Positions 19,813-28,056 of a stretch of 64,000 nucleotides of DNA are shown here, piece by piece (within the stretch, counting starts at the first letter, position 1; each line of letters begins with the position of its first letter). Origin of the DNA: Ostreococcus mediterraneus (lineage: Eukaryota > Chlorophyta > Mamiellophyceae > Mamiellales > Bathycoccaceae); contig WMKK01000005.1 of NCBI GenBank assembly GCA_012295225.1, positions 750,958 through 814,957 on the forward strand, in the 5' to 3' direction. The notes beneath the pieces are model-generated. The model was not told the origin of the DNA. It made no database searches and saw nothing but the letters and a program-made list of their open reading frames with translations. Made by a program: the position numbers and the translations under genes.

Positions 19813-20021
19813 TCACATCTGAGACATCCATCCACAATCCACCATAGACGCTTGTAAATTATACCAACGTTCGTACGCGACACTATTGAGTACGCGCGCG
19901 CGCGTCTTCGTTCCCACGAATAACACGCCACGTGGCAATTTAAAACTAATCCTTCCCACCCATCGTTGCCTCCGCGCCTTCGCCATACCGACGCACGCGC
20001 GCGACGCACGCACATCGCGCC

Positions 20022-20831
20022 ATGAGTGGCGTCCCGTGCCGAGGTACGCTCGAAGTCAACGTTCTCAACGCCATCCGGCTCATCGAGACGCAGACCATCG
20101 GCAAACAGGACCCGTACGCGGTCGTACGCGTCGGCGATGAAACGGCACGCACAAAGGTGTGCCGCGACGGAGGCACCGCGCCGACGTGGAATGAGCGATT
20201 CACGTTTCACCTCACGCACGTCGAGGATGAGATCGCCGTGCGGTTGTGGAATTCGAACTCTTTAAAGTCGGATAAATGCATTGGGAGCGCGAGGATTTCG
20301 TTGGCCAAGGTGTACGCGGCTGGATACGACGACGTCGAAGCCGCGGTGTTGACGACGAAGGGCGCGCCGGGTGGGATGCTGAATGTGGTGTTGACGTGGA
20401 TACCGGCTGGGCCGGCGCCGCGCGTGACGCACGTGCACGTGCCGGCGTCGGCGCCGCCGGCGTCGGCGGCGGTGCCGTACGCGGCGATGCAACGGTTGCC
20501 TTCGGTGCCGAATGATTTTCGCCCACCTGGGCACGTGTCGGAGCCGAGATATGCGCCAGTGCCGGCACAGCATTATCAGCAACAGCCTCCGCAAGCGTAT
20601 CATGCGCCGGTGCAGCAGCAGCAGCCGCAAATGGTGCAAGTTCCGGGTATGGGAAGGCCGACGTACATTCAATTCATGCCGCCGCAACAGCCCGCGCAGT
20701 ATCAGCCGCAAAACATTGGATCGTATTATCAGGGCGCGCCGGCGCAGGGCGGATTCATGCCCCCGCCTCCTGGTTGGGCGCCACCCCAACAAGGCGGCTA
20801 TCAACCGCCTTCGGATGATGTTTGGGGATAG
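20022..20831 (+). CDS. C2-domain protein with Pro/Gln-rich tail (SRC2-like)
   Basis: A 269-residue protein made of one N-terminal C2 domain (about residues 5-130) and a long Pro/Gln/Tyr-rich tail. The C2 part starts GTLEVNVLNAIRLIETQTIG and contains KQDPYAVVRVGDE and PTWNERFTFHL, the usual strand pattern. Some of the acidic calcium ligands are present (the D of QDPY, the later DEIAVRLW), but not all five can be assigned with confidence, so calcium dependence is open. The tail (YQQQPPQAYH, QYQPQNIGSYYQG, MPPPPGW) resembles plant SRC2-type proteins, which relate to membranes and stress. No transmembrane segment is visible. The gene is a single exon, starting at the first ATG. Confidence 0.85.
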   Translation: MSGVPCRGTLEVNVLNAIRLIETQTIGKQDPYAVVRVGDETARTKVCRDGGTAPTWNERFTFHLTHVEDEIAVRLWNSNSLKSDKCIGSARISLAKVYAAGYDDVEAAVLTTKGAPGGMLNVVLTWIPAGPAPRVTHVHVPASAPPASAAVPYAAMQRLPSVPNDFRPPGHVSEPRYAPVPAQHYQQQPPQAYHAPVQQQQPQMVQVPGMGRPTYIQFMPPQQPAQYQPQNIGSYYQGAPAQGGFMPPPPGWAPPQQGGYQPPSDDVWG

Positions 20832-21009
20832 CAGGGCGAATGACGCGCGAACCACGTATGTAAACGTAACGGTACCGTAGCATCTCTTTCTCAGTCACGC
20901 GCGCGAACAAACTATACTTGGCATAACCAAGTAGATCATAGCCATGTAACTTAAAACATCACAGCTGTGTGCGATGAGAATTACGATGTATTGACAAATA
21001 ATAATGTGT

Positions 21010-22095
21010 TTAAAGCGGACGGCCGAACAACTTTTTGATACCGACGTCGGGGGTGTCTTGCTTGACGAGCGATTCGCCAACGAGAATAGCGCCCACGCCG
21101 CTATCTTGCAACACGTTCACGTCATCAATAGTGAAAATACCAGACTCCCCCACCATGGTGATCCCACGTCGCTTGACTTCTTCACCGAGCGGACCGCCCA
21201 TTAAGTCCGTCGTCACGTTCAAGCTCACCTCAAACGTCCCCAAGTCGCGGTTGTTGATGCCGAGCAAATCAATGGGAAAGTCGCCATCCAACACGCGCTT
21301 CATTTCCCCATACGTGTGAACTTCGATCAAGCACTTCATCCCTAACGAATGCGCGATTTTCACGAAATACTTCAAGTCTTGGTTGGGCAAAACAGCGGCG
21401 ATTAACAAAATTGCGTCCGCGCCATACTTGCGCGCGAGGTAAATTTGATACGCGTCGACGATAAACTCCTTGCACAACAACGGGCACGTCACTCCAGCCT
21501 CACGAATCAACGCCAAGTTCTCGAACCCGCCCTGAAAGAACTTTTCATCCGTCAACACGCTCAAGCACGCCGCACCGCCCGCCTCGTACGCCTTGGCGAT
21601 TTTCACTGGGTCAAAGTTGGGCTGAATCACCCCCTTACTCGGCGACGCCTTCTTCACCTCCGCAATCAACCCCGGTTGCTTCGTCGCCGCCAACTGATCC
21701 GTGATCGCCTTGACGAAATCTCTCGCCGGAGGTGCGTTCACCAACGCCGTACGCACCAACTGCAACGGAAACTTCTCCTTGCGCTCGCGCAACTCCAAAT
21801 CCTTGTACCACACGATCTCCTCCAAAATATTCTTCGGCCTGTTCTCCTCATTCACCACGCGCTCACCGCTCGCGTTGACTTGCTCGATGACAAACTCAAA
21901 CTGTCCCACGCCCAAATCGTGCTTATTCGGCCCTTGCGGCGGTCGTCGACGAATGCTCACCGCCCCATCGCACGTCGTGTCCATGTGATTCAACGCCCCC
22001 AAGCGCAGCGATCGTCGCGCGTTCACGCTCGCCGCGCGCGTCGTTCGCGTCGTCGCGCACGGTGCCGCGCTCGCACACGCTCCGATGGTCATCAT
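21010..22095 (-). CDS. Indole-3-glycerol phosphate synthase, plastid-targeted
   Basis: Makes indole-3-glycerol phosphate from the carboxyphenylamino-deoxyribulose phosphate intermediate in tryptophan synthesis, in the plastid. The protein has 361 residues. The first 50 or so are Ala/Thr/Arg-rich and look like a transit peptide, and the mature part has the full (beta-alpha)8 barrel. Signatures are LIAEVKKASPSKG (catalytic Lys), ACLSVLTDEKFFQGG, LLCKEFIVDAYQI, ILLIAAVL, CLIEVHT, GINNRDL and MVGESGI near the C terminus. The N-terminal extension before the barrel (NILEEIVWYKDLELRERKE) is the usual substrate-anchoring helix. It stands alone, with no fused TrpF or TrpG as in fungi. Confidence 0.95.
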   Translation of the reverse strand: MMTIGACASAAPCATTRTTRAASVNARRSLRLGALNHMDTTCDGAVSIRRRPPQGPNKHDLGVGQFEFVIEQVNASGERVVNEENRPKNILEEIVWYKDLELRERKEKFPLQLVRTALVNAPPARDFVKAITDQLAATKQPGLIAEVKKASPSKGVIQPNFDPVKIAKAYEAGGAACLSVLTDEKFFQGGFENLALIREAGVTCPLLCKEFIVDAYQIYLARKYGADAILLIAAVLPNQDLKYFVKIAHSLGMKCLIEVHTYGEMKRVLDGDFPIDLLGINNRDLGTFEVSLNVTTDLMGGPLGEEVKRRGITMVGESGIFTIDDVNVLQDSGVGAILVGESLVKQDTPDVGIKKLFGRPL

Positions 22096-22208
22096 CGTCC
22101 ACGAAAACGCACCGCGCGAGCCGGGCGTCGACGTATGACGACGTTTGAGCTGCGATTTTGGATAGGGTTAGGAAAAAGCGCTCCACACGCGACGCCACAA
22201 TTCCACGC

Positions 22209-22943
22209 ATGGTTTTCGCAATCGCCACGAGCGTTCGCGCGGTATGCGCGCCGGCGCAGCGCGGCAGAGGTGCGTCGATGCGCGCGCGTGATGTGCGCGT
22301 CGTCGTCGACGGCGGATGCGCGACGCGCGGTCGCTCGGACGCGATGTTGTGCGCGTGGTTGTTGAGGGTTTCAACAGACACTGACGAGCATTCGCGCGAC
22401 GCGTGTGTTTTTTTCGTGCGTGCAGGTGAACGCCGAAGCGTTCGAGCGCGAGGGGTGACACCATTTTCACCAGTGTCGTCGTCGTCGCCGCCGCCGCCGG
22501 GTTTCGATGCGATGAGCGCGTTGATGGGTGCGGCGCACGCCGCGCGAGTCGCGCGCGTCGTCGCAAAGAAGAAGCGCGCCGAGGGGCGGAAAATGATGGG
22601 CGAAATGTCCAAGCAATCCGCCATGCCGTTGTTTTCGCTCGCCGCGGTGACCATGGTGGACCAGAAGATGATTGGGTTGATCACGCAAAGCGTGGCGTCG
22701 TTCATCAAACTTTATTTGTTGTTGCTTTTCGTTCGCGTGTTGTTGACGTGGTTTCCAAACGTCAACTGGATGCGTCAGCCGTGGACCATGCTCAGGCAAG
22801 TCACCGATCCGTACTTGAACTTGTTCAGGAACTTGTTGCCGCCCATCATGGGCATGGTGGACCTCACGCCGATTATGGGCTTCATGGTGCTCCAGTTCTT
22901 GGCCAAGGTTTTGAGCAGCGACGCGAGCATGGGCAAGTTTTGA
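22209..22943 (+). CDS. YGGT/Ycf19-family plastid membrane protein, two exons
   Basis: A small integral membrane protein of the YggT family, linked in plants and cyanobacteria to thylakoid or nucleoid organisation and cytochrome b6 maturation. The proposed exons are 22209-22269 and 22426-22943. The 156-bp intron has donor GTGCGT, a CTGAC branch site at 22381-22385, a T-rich tract and acceptor CAG. The join keeps the frame and removes a stretch that looks non-coding, leaving a 192-residue product with an Arg/Ser transit-like N terminus. The unspliced reading is also open, so retention is possible. The YggT core has SFIKLYLLLLFVRVLLTWFP, then WTMLRQVTDPYLNLFRNLLP and a second hydrophobic helix DLTPIMGFMVLQFL. 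The motif LTWFPN...DPYLNLFR is the family signature. Confidence 0.88.
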   Translation: MVFAIATSVRAVCAPAQRGRGASMRARDVRVVVDGGCATRGRSDAMLCAWLLRVSTDTDEHSRDACVFFVRAGERRSVRARGVTPFSPVSSSSPPPPGFDAMSALMGAAHAARVARVVAKKKRAEGRKMMGEMSKQSAMPLFSLAAVTMVDQKMIGLITQSVASFIKLYLLLLFVRVLLTWFPNVNWMRQPWTMLRQVTDPYLNLFRNLLPPIMGMVDLTPIMGFMVLQFLAKVLSSDASMGKF

Positions 22944-23054
22944 ACAACCTCGTCGACGTGTAATGTGATAGTACGAGTATAGATGTGAAACCAATGCGAT
23001 TCGAATGTGATGTTACAGTGGTGGTGTACAGCTGTGTCTAAAAATATAGCGCGC

Positions 23055-25253
23055 TCAAAGCTGCGCGACGTCGTCCATCTCTTGGAGAATGTGAAAGCGG
23101 TGTCTATTGTCGACGTGCGCGTCGCGCCATCTTGTGTAGACGAGAAACGCAAACACCCCGAGCGTGGCACACGTGAATATCGCCATGACATACGTCACAG
23201 CCTTCCACTCCGAAACTTCTTCGCGTAATTGTGCGATGAGCGTCGCCGTCGCGTTACTCGCGCCACCGTAGTCGCGCTGAGTGATTAAAAATTTGTCCAA
23301 CACGTCCCCGTAGCCCGACCCCGCTTCCTGAAATTCGCCGTACATGTGCGTTCGATTCAAAGCCGTCAATCGCACGTAGCCAAATTTGTAGAAGGACTTC
23401 TCCGTGAACGTGTGTCCGTGGCCGTTATACGTGTGTCGAGCACCACCCGTGCCGACGACAATGTTCACCGGAGCGCCGGGCTCGACGTACACGGCGACGT
23501 CGTCGTCGCGCTTTGAGCTATACGCGACGCAACCGTCGGCGGCGCCGGGCTCGACCACCGACCACGCGCACGAGCGCTGGTAGACGTGATTGTGTCCCCA
23601 GAACGCCAGCGTCACGTTGTACTGCACCAAAAGCGGCCATACGTGCTCTTGGAGCAACTCCATAACGCTCAAATCGCTCGGGTTGAGCTTTCCCGCCGGC
23701 GGCGCAGGGCGATGGTCCGGGCCATCCGTGGAGTCGATGACGCCTGGACGATGACCGCCGACGACGACCCACGGCGTGCGTGTTCGATCAATGCTCGCGA
23801 GTTCTCGCGCGAGCCATCGACCTTGCGGCGACGCGGACGTAAAATCAACTTCAGTGTCGATGCTCACCACGCGAATCGATCCGAGCGTGACGGCGAACCA
23901 ATCGGCGTCGATGCCTTGACGCGGCGAAGGAAACAACGTCGTCGCGGGTACGCCGCATTCACCGCCGCTATCGTCGCCTCCGAATACATCGGGCACGCGA
24001 TCGGGCGCGCCGAGCCATGCGTCCGGCGGCGCGTCGAGCTCGTGGTTGCCCATGTTTGTCAAGAATGGAACGCGCGACGTCCAATTCTGAATTTGCGACG
24101 CCCATTCGTCCCAAACCGACGCGAAGCCGACGGCGTAGGAGAGATCGCCAAACAAAAACGCGGCGTTGATTTTACCGTCGCGCGCGTCGGCGCTCAGCGC
24201 ACCGCTGACGTTCAGGGCCGGTCTGCCGTAGCTGTCCCACGTGAACGAATCGTCATCCGAGCCGCGACCCATGTCAGCAAACATCGCAATCGTCATCGAC
24301 GCGTCGGGATCTTCAGCCACGGGCATGGTCATCTCGTATCGCGTCCTCGCCGCGTCGACGTCGTCGCTGATGTAATACTCCACGACGGCGCCCGGCGGAG
24401 CGACGACGTCTGCGGCGTGCACGAATCCCGGATGTCGATAGCCAAATCCGGCAGCCACGCCTCCGCACAAATCTCGCGCATCGTACGTCGACGTCGTCGC
24501 TCGCGCGCGCACGACGTCGCCGCCGACATCGTCGTCGATGACTCTATACGACAACGTCGCGCCGTGCGACGCGTTACGACCCGATTGCCACGCCACGCGC
24601 ACCGACGCTCCAGCCCATCCCGGTGGCAACGTCACGCGCGGCCACATCGGCGACAACGCGCCGTCGACGGCTACCGCGTCGCTCCTCGCGATTTCCTCCG
24701 CGCGTTCAACGTCAGGCGCGTCGACGCCGTCGTCGTCCGCCACCGTAGACGACGCAAACAACACGAAATCATACGTCTCCGCGCGGTGCGACGTCAACCG
24801 AAACCGCACGCTCGCCGCGCCGCTCGTGACGTACGACGCATCGACGTCCGCGAGCACGGCGTACTTCACCGGCGCCGTCGCCGCGACATCCGCGCCCGCG
24901 GGCGAATACGCCGCGAGCCAATGCGTCGACAACCCCGTCGCGTTCGCACTCGCGTTCGTACTCGTCGTCGACACGCGCACGTCCACGACGTCGCCCGCGT
25001 CGACGCGCGTCCGCGACGGCGTCACCACGAACTCGCGCGTCGTCCCTGGCGTCGACGCGCGCGCGACGCGCGACGCGTCGACGCGCGCCAAGGCGTTATG
25101 CGTCGCGGCGTCGATGACGCGACTCGAGCGACCGCGCACGTCGAGAAAACGCACGGGGAAATCGGCGTCAGCGCGCGCGGCGACCGCGACGCGGGTCAAG
25201 ACGCAGACGACGACGGCGGCGAGCGCGGCGCACCGCCGGCGTCGCGCCGGCAT
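23055..25253 (-). CDS. Purple acid phosphatase, secreted or membrane-anchored
   Basis: A metallophosphoesterase of the purple acid phosphatase family, 732 residues. A signal peptide (ALAAVVVCVLTRVAVAA) comes first. An N-terminal fibronectin-III-like region covers roughly residues 70-290. The catalytic domain follows, with its five metal-binding motifs in order: DMG near 327, GDLSY near 368, GNHE near 400, VVVGGH near 498 and GHNHVY near 552. There is a C-terminal membrane helix (VTYVMAIFTCATLGVFAFLVY) near 690-712 with a short basic tail, so the enzyme faces the lumen or the outside. Plant PAPs of the large group act in phosphate scavenging. All metal ligands look intact, so it is probably active. 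It is convergent with the YGGT gene (111 bp). Confidence 0.93.
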   Translation of the reverse strand: MPARRRRCAALAAVVVCVLTRVAVAARADADFPVRFLDVRGRSSRVIDAATHNALARVDASRVARASTPGTTREFVVTPSRTRVDAGDVVDVRVSTTSTNASANATGLSTHWLAAYSPAGADVAATAPVKYAVLADVDASYVTSGAASVRFRLTSHRAETYDFVLFASSTVADDDGVDAPDVERAEEIARSDAVAVDGALSPMWPRVTLPPGWAGASVRVAWQSGRNASHGATLSYRVIDDDVGGDVVRARATTSTYDARDLCGGVAAGFGYRHPGFVHAADVVAPPGAVVEYYISDDVDAARTRYEMTMPVAEDPDASMTIAMFADMGRGSDDDSFTWDSYGRPALNVSGALSADARDGKINAAFLFGDLSYAVGFASVWDEWASQIQNWTSRVPFLTNMGNHELDAPPDAWLGAPDRVPDVFGGDDSGGECGVPATTLFPSPRQGIDADWFAVTLGSIRVVSIDTEVDFTSASPQGRWLARELASIDRTRTPWVVVGGHRPGVIDSTDGPDHRPAPPAGKLNPSDLSVMELLQEHVWPLLVQYNVTLAFWGHNHVYQRSCAWSVVEPGAADGCVAYSSKRDDDVAVYVEPGAPVNIVVGTGGARHTYNGHGHTFTEKSFYKFGYVRLTALNRTHMYGEFQEAGSGYGDVLDKFLITQRDYGGASNATATLIAQLREEVSEWKAVTYVMAIFTCATLGVFAFLVYTRWRDAHVDNRHRFHILQEMDDVAQL

Positions 25254-25527
25254 CGCGGTCGGCGTCGACGACGAACGCGCGACGACGAACGCGACGAACG
25301 CGGCGGCGACGACGACGACGAACGCGGCGACGACGACGGCGACCGGGGCGACGACGACCGCGCGACGACGAACGCGCGACGACGACGACGACGACGACGG
25401 CGACGCGTCGCGGTGTGACGTCGCGCGTCGTGGCCCGGTACGTTATACCCGTAACTTTTGCCATGACACCAGTTTAAATATGTCAGATGATACACCGTTT
25501 GGAGGTGGCATGCGCATCGGCTTAAGC

Positions 25528-25551
25528 AGCGGCCGGGCCGCTTTTTTTTTT
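25528..25551 (+). terminator. Perfect GC hairpin followed by ten T (terminator-like)
   Basis: AGCGGCCGGGCCGCT forms a 7-bp perfect stem around a single base, although a real loop would open part of it. It runs directly into T10 (25542-25551). In a eukaryote a T-run of this length can terminate RNA polymerase III. No A/B box or known small RNA was recognised upstream, so the function is open. Confidence 0.35.
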
Positions 25552-25634
25552 CTACCTGGTAGTGCTATATAGCTTGAATACGAAGAAAGAACTGACGTTA
25601 CACGGCACCTAAAAGATGATCTACGCCATCGCGT

Positions 25635-25660
25635 GGGGGCTCGGGGACAGGGGACAGGGG
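25635..25660 (+). other. G-quadruplex motif
   Basis: Four runs of four to five G separated by three-base spacers (G5, CTC, G4, ACA, G4, ACA, G4). This meets the strict definition of an intramolecular G-quadruplex with short loops. It lies on the plus strand in the gene-poor island. Confidence 0.8.
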
Positions 25661-25765
25661 ATAAGAGAACGCGCCGACGAAACCCTTAGGGTTTAAGCCA
25701 TGTACAGCGGGCGGCGCGGCCGGTGCCGTCCCCTCGTGAGGATTTAGGAACCGAGACGCATCAAT

Positions 25766-25815
25766 CACGCGCGCGCGGCGTCGGTACCCGCACGCGCGCG
25801 CGGCGTCGGTACCCG
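25766..25815. repeat. 25-bp tandem repeat, two full copies plus a partial third
   Basis: The unit at 25766-25790 is repeated exactly at 25791-25815; the first part of a third copy follows to about 25827. Each unit has a CG-alternating half and a half containing GGTACC. It lies just upstream of the transposase-like gene. Confidence 0.9.
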
Positions 25816-26041
25816 CACGCGCGCGGGACGCGTGCGACACATTTCACACGCGCACCCCGTCGGGTTTGCTGGCCAACGTCACCACCACGGCGCTAAAGGT
25901 CGCGGGGGTGAATGTCGATTCAGCGACGACGTCATCGGAAACGCGCCAACGGAAACGTCGGACGCGGCTCGAGCGTCGACGCGATCACGCGTGAATGATG
26001 AAAACGATGAGGAAAATAATCATGCTTCTGTGGATCCCGTG

Positions 26042-26440
26042 ATGCAGAAATACGGCCCGCCCCCGGGCATGGGCGGCGGGCGCGGGCGACACCTCACGGA
26101 GCGCGAGCGCGTCGCAATCTACGAGCGCATCGTTCTCGCTCGATGCAACGGCGACGTGAGTCCAACGCACGTGTGCCGCCTCTGGGGTATGAGTCATAAT
26201 TTTTTGCAACGCATGGACGCGGCCCTCGCGGCTGGTACGTACTTTGTGAGGCAGAGCGCGACGGGTTGCACTCGACAGATGACAGACGAGCACCTTGACG
26301 TTGTGAAAGATATCAACGGTCGAACGCGCGGCGAGCTCACGTGGGACGAGCTCGCGGCAGAATTCAAGAAAGAAACAGGTTTAAACTTTTCTTCATCGAC
26401 TATTTATAGGAATTGTAAACGTATCGGATGGAAAAAATGA
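26042..26440 (+). CDS. Helix-turn-helix protein resembling the DNA-binding part of a transposase
   Basis: From the first ATG of this frame the product is 132 residues. The segment HLTERERVAIYERIVLARCN, then the CRLWGMSHNFLQRM helix pair and a second bihelical unit (ELTWDELAAEFKKETGLNFSS, STIYRNCKRIGWKK), has the paired helix-turn-helix layout of Tc1/mariner-like and related transposase N termini. No DDE/D catalytic domain follows, because the frame ends 45 bp before the next gene's stop, so this is either a transposon remnant or a host protein derived from one. The frame is open upstream to 25832 without ATG, so a spliced 5' exon is possible. One candidate acceptor is the CAG ending at 25923. 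The function is not known. Confidence 0.55.
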   Translation: MQKYGPPPGMGGGRGRHLTERERVAIYERIVLARCNGDVSPTHVCRLWGMSHNFLQRMDAALAAGTYFVRQSATGCTRQMTDEHLDVVKDINGRTRGELTWDELAAEFKKETGLNFSSSTIYRNCKRIGWKK

Positions 26441-26484
26441 CAAAGCAAAGCGCCTCGCTGACCCGGGCGCGGGTGTAGGCGCGC

Positions 26485-27321
26485 TCACGCGAGCGCGCCG
26501 CCGAGGATGGTGGCGAAAACCAGCGACGCCGAGCGCGAGATGGCGCGACTCGCGGCGCTGGATGATGATCCATACGATCCATACCCGCCCCCTGGTGTCG
26601 GATCCGGCGCCGCGGTGCACGTCGCCGGCGTCAGTACGCCGCTCGAGTTGCACGCGCTCGTCCCGGAGACGGTGTACCCGCTGGCACACACCGGCTGGCA
26701 CGTGGCGCCCGCCGCGAGCGTGGCCGTGCAATCACCGACGCTGGCGCCGTTCGTCGGTACCGCCGACGCATCGCACGTCGGCGTCGACGGCGGCGGCGCG
26801 TTCCAGTTACCGTCTCGAGTCAGCGTGAGCTTCCGTCGCGTCACCGCCTGGTTGTTCCCACCCGCGCTCCCGACCCAAATATCCACCGTGGGCAGATTCG
26901 AGACATCATTCGGCGCCGTCCACGTCACCCCCCCGTACGTCGTCCCGCTCGACTGCGTGTAATGCACGGACGTCGTCGCGCATTCCGTCCGCGCCGTCCA
27001 AGCCGACCCGAGCCCGCTCACCGTCCCCCCGCTCGCGTGCACGAACGCTCCCACGTTCAGCGCCGACAGATCGAACGTCACCGTCGTGCTCGCGTTATAC
27101 GTCGACGCCGATCCCGACGCGAGATCGATCACGCCCGTCGCCGCGGTGACGACGCTCTGTCCCATGATGGTGTTCCTCGTGGCCACGTCCCCGCCGCTGA
27201 CGCCAGCGATCGTGCGATCGCACTGCACGAAGGATGGATTCGCATCGCACATCAGCGCCCACGAGACGATCGTCGCCGTCGTCACCGCGCGCGCGCGCGC
27301 GCGCGATGGACGTCGGCGCAT
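26485..27321 (-). CDS. Secreted, probably surface-anchored protein with a cysteine repeat module
   Basis: A 278-residue protein starting with a basic N terminus and a hydrophobic signal-like stretch (AVTTATIVSWALMC). The middle part is rich in Thr, Ser and Gly and contains GGVTWTAPNDVSNLPTVDIW, a pattern seen in Reeler-like and other extracellular beta domains. A Pro-rich linker follows and then one six-cysteine module (CDAS, DCTATL, CQPVC, SGTSAC, ATCTA), resembling the sushi-like repeats found in tandem in algal and protist surface proteins. The C terminus has a Ser-rich spacer and a hydrophobic end (LVFATILGGALA) without a basic tail, like a GPI-anchor signal. It is convergent with the transposase-like gene. 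A partial copy of its 3' end lies at 27516-27628. Confidence 0.65.
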   Translation of the reverse strand: MRRRPSRARARAVTTATIVSWALMCDANPSFVQCDRTIAGVSGGDVATRNTIMGQSVVTAATGVIDLASGSASTYNASTTVTFDLSALNVGAFVHASGGTVSGLGSAWTARTECATTSVHYTQSSGTTYGGVTWTAPNDVSNLPTVDIWVGSAGGNNQAVTRRKLTLTRDGNWNAPPPSTPTCDASAVPTNGASVGDCTATLAAGATCQPVCASGYTVSGTSACNSSGVLTPATCTAAPDPTPGGGYGSYGSSSSAASRAISRSASLVFATILGGALA

Positions 27322-28056
27322 CGCGCGTCGCGATGTGCGTCGACGTCATCATTTTGTGCAGAACGCGCCGGTTCGTCTTCCGTGACACGTTTTCCCGGGA
27401 CGCGCCAGGCGACGGCTGCGCGAGCGACGCGAGCGATGACGACGGAATCGGTGACGCGAGGCGCGGTACACGTGATGAAAATGCCTGGTGATGCGTACCG
27501 GTACCGAAAACAAATGGATGGAAAGAATGAAAAAGCAAAGCGCCTCGGGGAGGCCCCGGGCGCGTTTTCTCGCGTTTTCTCGCGCCCCCTGGTGTCGGAT
27601 CCGGCGCCGCGGTGCGCGTCGCCGGCGTACGTGCGCATGGATAGTGCCAAGGCGCGCGTTGACGCGCGCGTTCACGACGCGGTCACGGCTGCGTGCGTCG
27701 CTCGACGTCCGCACATGACGCGTGTGAAACATGTGCCTACGAAGAGCCCAGATGCGAACGTTCTCGACCTATGCTTCTTCAGAAGCCTCAGTCGTCGCAC
27801 GAGAAAGATCGCAGGACAGCAAGGCGATCATGTGTCAGTCGGTATTCTTTTATTTTTGTATTGATGCCGGTACCGCACGCGCGCGCGCTGATGTTACAAA
27901 GTTACCTGGGTAGGCCAGGGTCTTTCCGTCCACCTCCGAGGGCGCGAGTCGTTTTCGACATTGTCCCGATATCAGACGTACCCACGTTCTGTGGGCGTTG
28001 CTGGGTGCGGGTTCGGGTGCGGTGGAAAGAATACATGAAGCGGTACGACTAGGCGA
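27322..28056. other. Intergenic region of the island, carrying a partial duplication
   Basis: 735 bp without a convincing gene. It contains the direct repeat at 27516-27628 and, from about 27640 to 28050, mixed sequence with only short open frames. The promoter of the secreted-protein gene is expected in the first 150 bp, next to a CG-alternating run at 27287-27303. Confidence 0.5.
27516..27628 (-). pseudogene. Partial duplicate of the secreted cysteine-repeat gene's 3' end
   Basis: Two blocks repeat the sequence at the end of the secreted-protein gene in the same orientation: 27516-27547 matches 26426-26457, and 27583-27628 matches 26586-26631 with a single difference in 46 bases. About 93 bases between the blocks in the original are missing from the copy. 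Only the last coding segment and flanking sequence are present, so it is a broken gene fragment. The high identity of the second block suggests a recent event or gene conversion. Confidence 0.75.

Larger units (their letters stand above)
25254..26041. other. Gene-poor start of an atypical island: repeats, hairpin and G-rich motif
   Basis: About 790 bp with no convincing gene. The first 180 bp are GAC/GAA-CGC triplet-like low-complexity DNA continuing from the phosphatase 5' end and include that gene's promoter. Beyond 25440 base composition shifts and several structures follow in close order: a hairpin with a T-run (25528-25551), a G-quadruplex motif (25635-25660), a telo-box palindrome (25680-25694) and a 25-bp tandem repeat (25766-25815). 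The frame of the next gene is open from 25832 without an ATG until 26042. Confidence 0.6.

Noticed and set aside
21445-22365. 306-codon plus-strand frame over the IGPS gene
   Set aside because: Antisense shadow of a clearly identified enzyme; composition dominated by Arg and Leu.
23586-25418. 610-codon Arg-rich plus-strand frame
   Set aside because: It is fully antisense to the purple acid phosphatase, whose motifs are complete; the open frame reflects GC-rich codon bias.
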